A stretch of DNA of 64,000 bases, taken from NCBI GenBank assembly GCA_963580285.1, contig OY757010.1, positions 64,502,406 through 64,566,405 of the forward strand. The letters are read 5' to 3'. The translations under genes and the position numbers were made by a program. Within the stretch, counting starts at the first letter, position 1, and each line of letters begins with the position of its first letter. Positions 56,105-63,447 of this stretch are shown here, piece after piece. The notes beneath the pieces are model-generated. The model made no database searches. It was not told the origin of the DNA and worked only from the letters and a program-made list of their open reading frames with translations. The DNA is from Lucinisca nassula. Its lineage: Eukaryota; Mollusca; Bivalvia; Lucinida; Lucinidae.

Positions 56105-56200
56105 GACCCCCATTGTATCCTTACTGTATCCTGACTGTATCCCCATTGTATCCTGACTGTACCCCCCGCTGTATCCTCACTGTATCCCACCCGAGGTCCC
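56105..56200. repeat. TGTATCC minisatellite in left arm
   Basis: About seven units of TGTATCC(C/T)nACTG type; mirror at 58775-58870. Confidence 0.85.
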
Positions 56201-56270
56201 GTCTCCGTATGACCTTAGTTGTTGGTGGGACGTAAAACTAAAACTCACTCACTCGCTAAGCTAAGTGTTT

Positions 56271-56354
56271 CATCTCTCAGATATTCTGTTACAAAAGTTT
56301 ACGAAAAGTGACTCAAAGACTTACTCGCTTTTGTAACAGAATATCTGAGAGATG
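56271..56354. other. 27-bp perfect hairpin in left arm
   Basis: 56271-56297 and 56328-56354 are perfectly complementary ('CATCTCTCAGATATTCTGTT' + ACAAAAG) with a 30-nt loop. Mirror at 58621-58704. It lies ~230 bp beyond the protease stop. Role unknown; it could be a tiny MITE or a structural element. Confidence 0.85.
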
Positions 56355-56420
56355 TGTAGTTTATATTTTCTGGTCCTTCGGGTTCATCGATTCAGTTGTG
56401 GAATTTTGAAAATATCTGAG

Positions 56421-56459
56421 GGTCACTGATGAGGCCTAATTGGCCGAAGCTAGCTAGTT
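56421..56459 (+). ncRNA. Partial hammerhead motif in left arm
   Basis: GGTCA-CTGATGA-GGCC-TAAT-TGGCC-GAAG then CTAGCTAGT. The cleavage-site C and the 3' strand of stem I are deleted (the sequence jumps to 'TGCTTCCAAAGG'), so it cannot cleave as a cis hammerhead. Confidence 0.55.
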
Positions 56460-56533
56460 GCTTCCAAAGGATAACCCTTTATAGAACATATTAGGATAAA
56501 AATGATTACAAAACAAACGTATAGTTTTACATA

Positions 56534-56539
56534 TTTATT
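56534..56539 (-). terminator. AATAAA poly(A) signal after left protease gene
   Basis: 44 nt downstream of the stop codon, mirror of 58436-58441. Confidence 0.6.
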
Positions 56540-56582
56540 TACGCGCAACGTAGTGGCAAATTATATATACGCGTATAAATGT

Positions 56583-57029
56583 TCATGTAAAGTCTTTCCG
56601 TCTTCTTCTAAGCATTCTTTTCGTTTTAGACACGATCAGGCGGTCGTTGAACTTCTTCTGGCGTGGGTTGAATTCTTTGATAATGTCTCGCATGGTTTTT
56701 CCTCGAGATCTAGCCATCACGTAGTACGCGCAGTATAGTCCGCATACGTTAGAACTAGATTTTTGAAGCTGTTTATCGTTCATTAAGTAGGGTTTATCGA
56801 GTACCTCTTCGAACCCAACGCCGTAACTTCTAGGATCGTTTCCTACCGAATCGAAAAATTCGTACGGTCCGTGTTTGGGAAAATAAAATGTTACCCAGTG
56901 TTCCCCTCTTTGATAACTCGTGGATGTGTTGGAAATGACGAACCTTCCTCTTCGTTTTTTAATTTGGTCCGCTGAGCAGACAGTTACGGGGTATCCGGAA
57001 AGTATACGAGTCAGTTGATCGCTGTTCAT
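56583..57029 (-). CDS. Adenain-like cysteine protease (left arm)
   Basis: 148 aa, identical to the right-arm copy except Gly for Arg42 and Lys for Gln90. It is a C5/Ulp1-fold protease of the type that processes virion proteins in Polintons and related viruses. Catalytic His44 (EHWVTFYF), Asp60 (YEFFDSVG), oxyanion Gln89 and Cys96 (SNVCGLYC) are all present; Gln89 to Cys96 is 7 residues, the adenain spacing. It ends in a basic tail (RRRRK). It starts 6 nt after the companion ORF stop, and AATAAA lies 44 nt past its stop. Intact, with no frameshift, which is unusual beside the decayed repeats around it. Confidence 0.88.
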   Translation of the reverse strand: MNSDQLTRILSGYPVTVCSADQIKKRRGRFVISNTSTSYQRGEHWVTFYFPKHGPYEFFDSVGNDPRSYGVGFEEVLDKPYLMNDKQLQKSSSNVCGLYCAYYVMARSRGKTMRDIIKEFNPRQKKFNDRLIVSKTKRMLRRRRKDFT

Positions 57030-57035
57030 CGTCGC

Positions 57036-57413
57036 TTAATATTTAAAGGTTGTCCAGTCTACCAACTGCCCGCTTTTCGCTCTCGGTTTCTTACGATCAG
57101 AGGCCTCGTCCTTATGCTCCTTTCGTAATCGTGCTAGTTCTGACTTTGCCATTTCAACCGCTTGAGCCACGGGAGTGACCAATTTCACCACGGGTTTTTG
57201 CCGTTCTAGCATTTTAATTTCTTTTTGTCGCTGATCTTCCATTTCCTTTTGAAGACGGTTTCTTCTACCGCTACCTACGATATACCGTCCCATGTAATCG
57301 GGTTGAACGTAGCCCTCGCTCAAGTCTTTGAAATGTTGGTACCACGCGTCGTAGTCCGGGACATAAGGCACCCATTTATTCAGTTTCTTGTCAAATACTT
57401 CTATAGAACCCAT
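57036..57413 (-). CDS. 125-aa companion protein (left arm), function unknown
   Basis: 125 aa, identical at protein level to the right-arm copy. N-terminal aromatic-rich segment (VFDKKLNKWVPYVPDYDAWY), a GRYIVGSGRRNRLQ stretch that could be a protease-processing or nucleic-acid-binding site, then a charged, probably helical middle (residues ~53-75 and ~88-110, rich in E/K/R/Q) and a basic tail. It lies just upstream of the protease on the same strand. Probably a virion or accessory protein of the parent element. No family recognised with confidence. Confidence 0.7.
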   Translation of the reverse strand: MGSIEVFDKKLNKWVPYVPDYDAWYQHFKDLSEGYVQPDYMGRYIVGSGRRNRLQKEMEDQRQKEIKMLERQKPVVKLVTPVAQAVEMAKSELARLRKEHKDEASDRKKPRAKSGQLVDWTTFKY

Positions 57414-57471
57414 CTTTTTTTCTGTAAATATGGGGATGCTTTACCCTTCTTACGTATATTTCATTCGGCAT
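57391..57471 (-). other. 26-codon ORF at palindrome centre (left)
   Basis: ATG at 57471, basic peptide starting MPNEIYVRRVKHPHIY and ending GFYRSI; overlaps the start of the 125-aa ORF by 23 nt. Identical mirror at 57504-57584. It looks like the 3' tail of an upstream gene cut by the central junction. Confidence 0.4.
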
Positions 57472-57474
57472 CGG

Positions 57475-57500
57475 ATTCCTGGTTTTCATCGGTTTCTGTC
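57475..57500. other. 26-nt asymmetric centre of palindrome
   Basis: The only unique sequence in the element. The arm ends in GCATCGG, and a second CATCGG lies inside the centre (57488-57493): a microhomology suitable for template switching. Confidence 0.9.
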
Positions 57501-57503
57501 CCG

Positions 57504-57584
57504 ATGCCGAATGAAATATACGTAAGAAGGGTAAAGCATCCCCATATTTACAGAAAAAAAGATGGGTTCTATAGAAGTATTTGA
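57504..57584 (+). other. 26-codon ORF at palindrome centre (right)
   Basis: Mirror of 57391-57471. It overlaps the 125-aa ORF start (57562) by 23 nt in another frame, an arrangement typical of compact viral genomes. Confidence 0.4.
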
Positions 57585-57939
57585 CAAGAAACTGAATAAA
57601 TGGGTGCCTTATGTCCCGGACTACGACGCGTGGTACCAACATTTCAAAGACTTGAGCGAGGGCTACGTTCAACCCGATTACATGGGACGGTATATCGTAG
57701 GTAGCGGTAGAAGAAACCGTCTTCAAAAGGAAATGGAAGATCAGCGACAAAAAGAAATTAAAATGCTAGAACGGCAAAAACCCGTGGTGAAATTGGTCAC
57801 TCCCGTGGCTCAAGCGGTTGAAATGGCAAAGTCAGAACTAGCACGATTACGAAAGGAGCATAAGGACGAGGCCTCTGATCGTAAGAAACCGAGAGCGAAA
57901 AGCGGGCAGTTGGTAGACTGGACAACCTTTAAATATTAA
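57562..57939 (+). CDS. 125-aa companion protein (right arm), function unknown
   Basis: Identical in sequence to the left-arm copy at 57036-57413. ATG at 57562 follows an A-tract (AAAAAAAG). Its stop (TAA) is 6 nt before the protease ATG, so the two are probably expressed from one transcript, with the second ORF reached by leaky scanning, reinitiation or an internal promoter. It is transcribed outward, divergently from the left-arm copy. Residues W14, W24 and the GSGRR motif at ~47-51 are the clearest landmarks. Function not recognised. Confidence 0.7.
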   Translation: MGSIEVFDKKLNKWVPYVPDYDAWYQHFKDLSEGYVQPDYMGRYIVGSGRRNRLQKEMEDQRQKEIKMLERQKPVVKLVTPVAQAVEMAKSELARLRKEHKDEASDRKKPRAKSGQLVDWTTFKY

Positions 57940-57945
57940 GCGACG

Positions 57946-58392
57946 ATGAACAGCGATCAACTGACTCGTATACTTTCCGGATACCCCGTAACTGTCTGCT
58001 CAGCGGACCAAATTAAAAAACGAAGAGGAAGGTTCGTCATTTCCAACACATCCACGAGTTATCAAAGAAGGGAACACTGGGTAACATTTTATTTTCCCAA
58101 ACACGGACCGTACGAATTTTTCGATTCGGTAGGAAACGATCCTAGAAGTTACGGCGTTGGGTTCGAAGAGGTACTCGATAAACCCTACTTAATGAACGAT
58201 AAACAGCTTCAACAATCTAGTTCTAACGTATGCGGACTATACTGCGCGTACTACGTGATGGCTAGATCTCGAGGAAAAACCATGCGAGACATTATCAAAG
58301 AATTCAACCCACGCCAGAAGAAGTTCAACGACCGCCTGATCGTGTCTAAAACGAAAAGAATGCTTAGAAGAAGACGGAAAGACTTTACATGA
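57946..58392 (+). CDS. Adenain-like cysteine protease (right arm)
   Basis: 148 aa with complete catalytic set His44, Asp60, Gln89 and Cys96, and a second Gln at position 90 where the left copy has Lys. Small C5-type maturation proteases of ~150-200 aa are standard Polinton, adintovirus and adenovirus-like genes (established). The short N-terminus before His and the His-Asp spacing of 16 fit. A host SENP/Ulp-type desumoylase is unlikely: those domains are larger and this gene has no intron. The stop at 58390 is followed by AATAAA. Two full copies in one element suggest trans use by other elements or simple hitchhiking. Confidence 0.9.
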   Translation: MNSDQLTRILSGYPVTVCSADQIKKRRGRFVISNTSTSYQRREHWVTFYFPKHGPYEFFDSVGNDPRSYGVGFEEVLDKPYLMNDKQLQQSSSNVCGLYCAYYVMARSRGKTMRDIIKEFNPRQKKFNDRLIVSKTKRMLRRRRKDFT

Positions 58393-58435
58393 ACATTTAT
58401 ACGCGTATATATAATTTGCCACTACGTTGCGCGTA

Positions 58436-58441
58436 AATAAA
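58436..58441 (+). terminator. AATAAA poly(A) signal after right protease gene
   Basis: 44 nt past the protease stop. Confidence 0.6.
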
Positions 58442-58515
58442 TATGTAAAACTATACGTTTGTTTTGTAATCATTTTTATCCTAATATGTTCTATAAAGGG
58501 TTATCCTTTGGAAGC

Positions 58516-58554
58516 AACTAGCTAGCTTCGGCCAATTAGGCCTCATCAGTGACC
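58516..58554 (-). ncRNA. Partial hammerhead motif in right arm
   Basis: Mirror of 56421-56459 with the same loss of the cleavage site. Confidence 0.55.
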
Positions 58555-58620
58555 CTCAGATATTTTCAAAATTCCACAACTGAATCGATGAACCCGAAGG
58601 ACCAGAAAATATAAACTACA

Positions 58621-58704
58621 CATCTCTCAGATATTCTGTTACAAAAGCGAGTAAGTCTTTGAGTCACTTTTCGTAAACTTTTGTAACAGAATATCTGAGA
58701 GATG
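58621..58704. other. 27-bp perfect hairpin in right arm
   Basis: Mirror of 56271-56354. Confidence 0.85.
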
Positions 58705-58774
58705 AAACACTTAGCTTAGCGAGTGAGTGAGTTTTAGTTTTACGTCCCACCAACAACTAAGGTCATACGGAGAC

Positions 58775-58870
58775 GGGACCTCGGGTGGGATACAGTGAGG
58801 ATACAGCGGGGGGTACAGTCAGGATACAATGGGGATACAGTCAGGATACAGTAAGGATACAATGGGGGTC
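58775..58870. repeat. GGATACA minisatellite in right arm
   Basis: Mirror of 56105-56200. Confidence 0.85.
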
Positions 58871-59099
58871 TTTCAAATGCATGGGACTTTTCTATCCGCT
58901 CGTAGGTATCGAATACAGCTCTCCCGTGCTCAGCTTATATCTGATGGAGTTAACCTAATTAAGATGACTTTCTCTGCGCCTGCACCTGACAGTAGTAATA
59001 TCCTAAATGTTGGGATGGAAGACTGCTGATACCGTGCAACGTTACAACAACGTCGTTTCGCTTAACACACGCAACAATTTGCGTTAACGAACGGACTGA

Positions 59100-59285
59100 C
59101 TGACCGCCCCCGCCCATCGGGGCTTGAAGAAATAGATGGGCTGCATAATGCTTCCACGCAGAGCTGAGTCCGACCCCACACGAGTACTGGTAAACCACTT
59201 AGAGGCCTCGCGCACTGGAAGCAACGTCCCCAAAATGATCTATACGGCGTTGACGGGGACGTGAAACCTCAAATCGAACAAACAA
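59100..59285 (+). mobile_element. SINE-A, internally deleted, in right arm
   Basis: Mirror of 55690-55875; same internal deletion, so it predates formation of the palindrome. Confidence 0.75.
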
Positions 59286-59794
59286 AACTTTCTTTTCCCG
59301 GGACGCAGCCCATTCAGAAGCGAGCGTGTTTAGAAATTTAAACGACAACATCAGCCTTCTAAACGCTATCTTCCAGCGAGTTCCATTGTTTTCTAGTTTA
59401 AAGGCGATAAGCGTTTCGCACTGAGTGTCGGAGACAATCGATTTGTCAATATCGCAGGACTGCACCGGGTAGTATTACCCTAAATATTGGGACAGAAAAA
59501 AACGGTGTAGATCCCGATCACCCTGACCAGGGTCTGCACTGTTTGTCATTCCACTATTCCACCAGAACACGTTTGCTACATCGCTTGAGATCAAACTTTA
59601 GGATATTTACGGTGACCTCCCTTCAGGTGCCCCAATTTTTAGGGTAATTACAGCTGATCAAAAATCCTATCATCATTTGCTTCTCATTTTACGCTCCACT
59701 CTCATAATGCATACTGGCTACGCCCCCGCGATATCCGTATAAATTCCGTAGCCGAGAAAGATTCTCCGAGATACAAATGTCGTAGATATGGCCG

Positions 59795-59875
59795 GTAAAG
59801 GTCTCGCGCGACTGGAAGCAACGTCCCCAAAATGATCTATACGGCGTTGACGGGGACGTGAAACCTCAAATCGAA
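59795..59875 (+). mobile_element. SINE-A tail scrap in right arm
   Basis: Mirror of 55100-55180. Confidence 0.7.
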
Positions 59876-60308
59876 CGAACCAAACTTTTTTTTTTCCGGG
59901 ACGCGGTCCATTACTAGTTTCTCGCATCGAGTCGAGCTCTTCCAACACCTTCCATTGTTTCCCGGTTTTCGAGGCGATAATTGGTTTGCGGGTGAGAGAC
60001 TTAATTTCATCAATACTATACAGGGTAGTATCTCCCTAAATATTGGGATAGGATCGCTCGAGCGAACGGGGTAAACCCCGATCACCCCGACCAAATCGGG
60101 GACGGCGAACTTCGCCAATCCGCGGGAACATCTTTCGCCTCAAAATTTAGGATACTTACGACGTAATTACGGTAATTTACGTCATTCGAACACTCGTCCG
60201 ATATTTAGGGTAGTTTCGTCATCTAATCGTTTCGCTTACGTTTCACCGGAAGTTATACAAATGCTGCGCATGCGCAGTCCATGGCGCCCAAGTGGCCCCC
60301 TTACTACT

Positions 60309-60314
60309 CATATA
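60309..60314. repeat. 6-bp target-site duplication CATATA (right)
   Basis: Matches 54661-54666. Confidence 0.85.
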
Positions 60315-60567
60315 CGTGCACTCAAGGAAGAGGCCCGTCCGCATTAACTGACAAACGTGCTTGTGAAAGGTCCATTATAACGTTAAATCAACGTTTATCT
60401 GACGTCACGACGTCCACAAACGAAAACTCGCCAGTGGTAAAGGGGGAAGGGGTCCAGATAATTAACAACTGTATCTTACGACAACGAAATGGCAACACAA
60501 GTTTGAAACAACATAAAATCAACGTTGATTCAACGTTTGTACTGAATATTCATCATCTAGGTCCACT

Positions 60568-60850
60568 TTTTGTTTGATTTGAGGTTTAACGTCCCCGTCA
60601 ACACTGTAAAGGTAATTTTGGAGACGTTGCTTCCAGTCTTGTGGGACGTTTACCAGACACTGAGATGAAATGACATCTCAAGCCCTGTCGCCCATTGAAA
60701 CCAATAGGGTTGTTAACAAGCACCGCTTTGCCTGGGCAGGCTTAGATCCTCTAAGCTGTTTACCAGTATCTGTGTGCGGGTCGGTTTCAACTCTGCGTGG
60801 AACCATCATGCAGCCCATATCTTTCTTCAAGCCCCAATGGGCGGGGGCCG
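60568..60850 (-). mobile_element. SINE-A with 14-bp target-site duplication
   Basis: Complete copy, tail left and head right, flanked by CATCTAGGTCCACT at 60554-60567 and 60851-60864. The duplication shows that SINE-A moves by target-primed reverse transcription. Confidence 0.93.
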
Positions 60851-60929
60851 CATCTAGGTCCACTGGAACAATAATTTTAACGCGTGTAATCTACCTTACA
60901 CGGCTATTTCAAGACGGCACGTGATCACG

Positions 60930-61120
60930 CATGTGACAATTAGTGGCCCTGTTTAAGCGCATATTCAAAATTACGACTTATTTTAGTGAAACGCAAATTT
61001 AGCTCGTACGACGACTTTGCGATGTTTTGATGAAACTGACGTACGCAGTTCTTTAAAAAGTGCGTACGAGCAGTTTAAGATTAATCGTACGATGTTTATT
61101 GATGAAACTGGCCCCTGGTT
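60930..61120. repeat. Element end with TTGATGAAACTGGCCCC
   Basis: 'GTACGACGACTTTGCGATGT' and 'GATGAAACTGGCCCCTGG' are complementary in type to the 52792 region ('GGGGCCAGTTTCATCAAAGC'). Confidence 0.5.
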
Positions 61121-61274
61121 TCCGCAAATCAGTGATAGTCAGCAACAGCACTAATACAATGTCTGTCTTTTATCACTTTGGGTCGATTGAAAAACTATCG
61201 ACCCAAAACGTGACCGCAGTAAGGAAAGCAATGGAATGCGATACGAATGGGGATTTCACATCACAAAAACACGG

Positions 61275-61520
61275 CTATATAATATGGACCCGTTGAACCC
61301 CAATTTTATGTAGTAAAAGTTCCGTTTACAGTGGTAAGCATTTTTTTTTATATATATTTCACCTGTAAAATATAGATTGTTGGTACTCGTTAGAACCGCC
61401 TCGATGAGACGGTTCTAACGAGTACCCACAATCTATATTTTGAGACGGTTCTAACGAGCACCCAAAACCTATGTTTGGTGTATTAATAAGAAAAATATCC
61501 CAAACTTTCATTAGAAAAAT
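61275..61520. mobile_element. MITE-1 copy with extra hairpin arm
   Basis: 'AGATTGTTGGTACTCGTTAG' / 'CTAACGAGTACCCACAATCT' hairpin followed by another 'GGTTCTAACGAGCACCCAAA' arm: two family members merged. Confidence 0.8.
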
Positions 61521-61670
61521 AGCTTTTTTTAGGTTTGAAACACGGATGTATCACACGGGTGTGTTATCTTAATGTCTGCTTTTCAGAATCATAGCCAATC
61601 AATGTTTGCCTTATTATACAATGCGATTTAGACGATAGTTGAACGGTTTACATTTTGTTTTAATTTTCAG

Positions 61671-61814
61671 GCCCCGCCGTAAGCATATTATGCAACCGAT
61701 TCTCTGAAAGACGGCTTGTTCTCACTGGAGCGTGTATACTGTTTGTTTCTGTTTTTATATCAGGATTTGCTCCAAACCTACCTTACCTTTACTTCAGCTA
61801 TGGTGTTCTAGCAG
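61671..61814 (+). CDS. Monocarboxylate transporter, third visible coding exon
   Basis: 144 nt, phase 1 at both ends. Acceptor TTTTAATTTTCAG at 61670; donor TAGCAG|GTAAGA at 61815. It encodes residues ~131-178: PAVSILCNRFSERR (end of TM2 and the conserved cytosolic loop with basic residues, as in the MFS TM2-TM3 loop), then LVLTGACILFVSVFISGFA (TM3) and LYFSYGVLAG (start of TM4). Hydrophobic pattern and order match SLC16 members. The remaining eight or so TM segments and the second family signature must lie to the right of the window. Confidence 0.9.
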
Positions 61815-61834
61815 GTAAGAATCTTCCCAATGTC

Positions 61835-62151
61835 TTGTTTGTTTGTTTGTTTTGTTTGAGAGTTTAACGGCCCAGTCAACACTATTTTAGTTCATTTTGG
61901 AGCCGGTCAGTTTACCTATCCACACTTTTCCTGGGCAGGCTTATACGTAAGCAGTTAACCAGTACAGTGCACATTCTTTCGCCAGAAACTGACAACGGCC
62001 CTTCTTGAATCAGCGGAAGGGAGAAAATGACCGTAGAGAAGATTTCATGATCAATCTCCACGAAAGAATGTTGCCGACCCCGGCGGGAATCGACACCGCG
62101 TCCTCCTGATCACCAGTCAGACACGCATCCGACTGAGCCACCGAGACCGGC
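61835..62151 (-). mobile_element. SINE-B, full length, with 12-bp duplication
   Basis: Tail '(TTTG)n-AGAGTTTAACGG' left, tRNA-like head right. CTTCCCAATGTC flanks at 61823-61834 and 62152-62163. Confidence 0.93.
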
Positions 62152-62189
62152 CTTCCCAATGTCGAGAAGTTGATCGCGATGAGAAGTCC

Positions 62190-62465
62190 ATTACGTCAAC
62201 ATGCCTATACAAATACATTATAACCTTTATCGCCGAAAAACTGAAAATTTTAAGAAGAAAAATTGTGATATCTTTCTTATTTCTACTCTAAATATAGAGT
62301 GTGGGTACTCATTAAAACCGCCGGATCGAGGCGGTCCTAACAAGTACCCACAATCTCTATTTTGGAGCAGAAATTAGAAAAATAAGGTTTACCCCTGTAA
62401 AATCCCAGTTTTACTATATAAAAGTGGGGTTCAAAGGGGTAAAAATTATATAGGCGTGTTTTCAT
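62190..62465. mobile_element. MITE-1 copy
   Basis: 'GAGTGTGGGTACTCATTAAA' / 'CTAACAAGTACCCACAATCT' hairpin with both outer blocks. Confidence 0.8.
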
Positions 62466-63447
62466 GATACAGTTCAGGCTTTTGTGGGTGTTGTGCAAGA
62501 AAAAGACTCTGTTATGGTGTTATCTTGTTGATAGGCGTTTGTAACACCCCCCCCCCCCCAGGCGATCGTATTGAGCCGAACCTCGGCATAACCTCGGTTC
62601 CGCTCAACACGAACATACATCGAGTTGGAAAGACCAGTCTACAACAAAAAACCACTTTCGTATTCTCACCACACACCCTGTTAGTATAGTCAATTTACAA
62701 TGCACATATTATGTAGAAAAAGACCATTTTCAGCCATTCGTAGTTCGGTATAATCCATAGATTTTGCCAATAATTTTCTAACTGGGCCCCGTCAAGCGAT
62801 TTTGGTATTTACCGCCTACGCGAGCAGTGAATCAAGAGGAACCTTCAGACAGAAAGCTATATCCATGGCCCCTCTGAATGGCTAGGCATGCGCAGTTAAA
62901 ATTTGTCATGACGGAATGCTCGAAGACACAAATTCGCTTGGCGGGGCTCAATTGTTTTCTATTGAAGATTATTTCACTTATTTCGATCATTAATCTAGAG
63001 GTTGGCGCGAAAACCGTTGTACCTGGAAAAATATAAACAGTTAAGGCCCTGGTCAAACAAGGCGCTATGTGTTGTATGATCTGGACCTGCATTGTAAATG
63101 TGTTGTCGTATAAAATGAGTAATTGGTGTTTTGATAGTAAGTTACCTACTTACGCGTGCGATGGACCATAGTCAAAGAGTGCAAAGGCCTATCCAACGCC
63201 GTAGAATGTGTCGTCTATTCTGGACATTCTGCAATGTTTGCTTTAAATGCTTGCTGTTTTCGAAACCTACAATGAAGGAATATTGCCAATATAGGCGCAA
63301 CCTTAACGGTACGCTCGTAAATGTCCAAGTGTCAATATGTGCCGCTGAACGCTGTTATATTGCAAATAAAATGTTTTGAAAGGTCGATTAATGTTTATTG
63401 AACATTACGTCACACGGACCGATCCATCTGTTACCGTTATATAGGGA
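62466..63447. other. No gene; SINE-C scrap at ~62955-63030
   Basis: Poly-C at ~62549-62561. 'GAAGATTATTTCACTTATTT' and 'GGTTGGCGCGAAAACCGTTG' recall the SINE-C 3' part. The ORFs of 82-86 codons have no recognisable domain. Confidence 0.45.

Larger units (their letters stand above)
54667..57474 (+). repeat. Left arm of palindrome
   Basis: Reverse complement of 57501-60308 except for a handful of differences. Seen: C/T at ~54900, A-tract length at ~55085, A/G at ~55590, G-run length at ~55863, and two in the protease gene. Confidence 0.97.
54667..60308. mobile_element. Palindromic mini-Polinton carrying protease genes
   Basis: 5642 bp made of two near-identical 2808-bp arms (54667-57474 and 57501-60308; x pairs with 114975-x) around a 26-nt centre, flanked by a CATATA duplication. 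Termini AGTAGTAAGGGGG share their start with the 1972-9540 element. Each arm, read outward from the centre, has a 26-codon ORF, a 125-aa ORF and an adenain-like protease ORF. After these come a poly(A) signal, a hammerhead-repeat scrap, a 27-bp hairpin, a TGTATCC minisatellite and two SINE-A-like scraps. There is no polymerase, integrase, ATPase or capsid gene. A Polinton/Maverick origin is inferred from the 6-bp duplication, termini and protease type. Confidence 0.85.
57501..60308 (-). repeat. Right arm of palindrome
   Basis: Mirror of 54667-57474. Confidence 0.97.
40561..61670 (+). other. MCT intron 2 (~21.1 kb)
   Basis: Donor GTAAGT at 40561, acceptor TTTTAATTTTCAG ending 61670, phase 1. 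It contains the 41776-52248 array-filled element and the palindromic Polinton. No exon is missing by protein alignment (RLATG-PAVSILCNRF). Confidence 0.8.

Noticed and set aside
57225..57584. 119-codon ORFs crossing the palindrome centre on both strands
   Set aside because: Antisense shadows of the 125-aa gene joined to the 26-codon ORF through the centre; identical on both strands only because of the palindrome.
54667..60308. Palindrome as an assembly or missed-adapter artefact
   Set aside because: Not excluded, but less likely: the outer flanks differ, a 6-bp duplication lies exactly at the arm ends, the arms differ at several sites, and the centre is not an adapter-like sequence.
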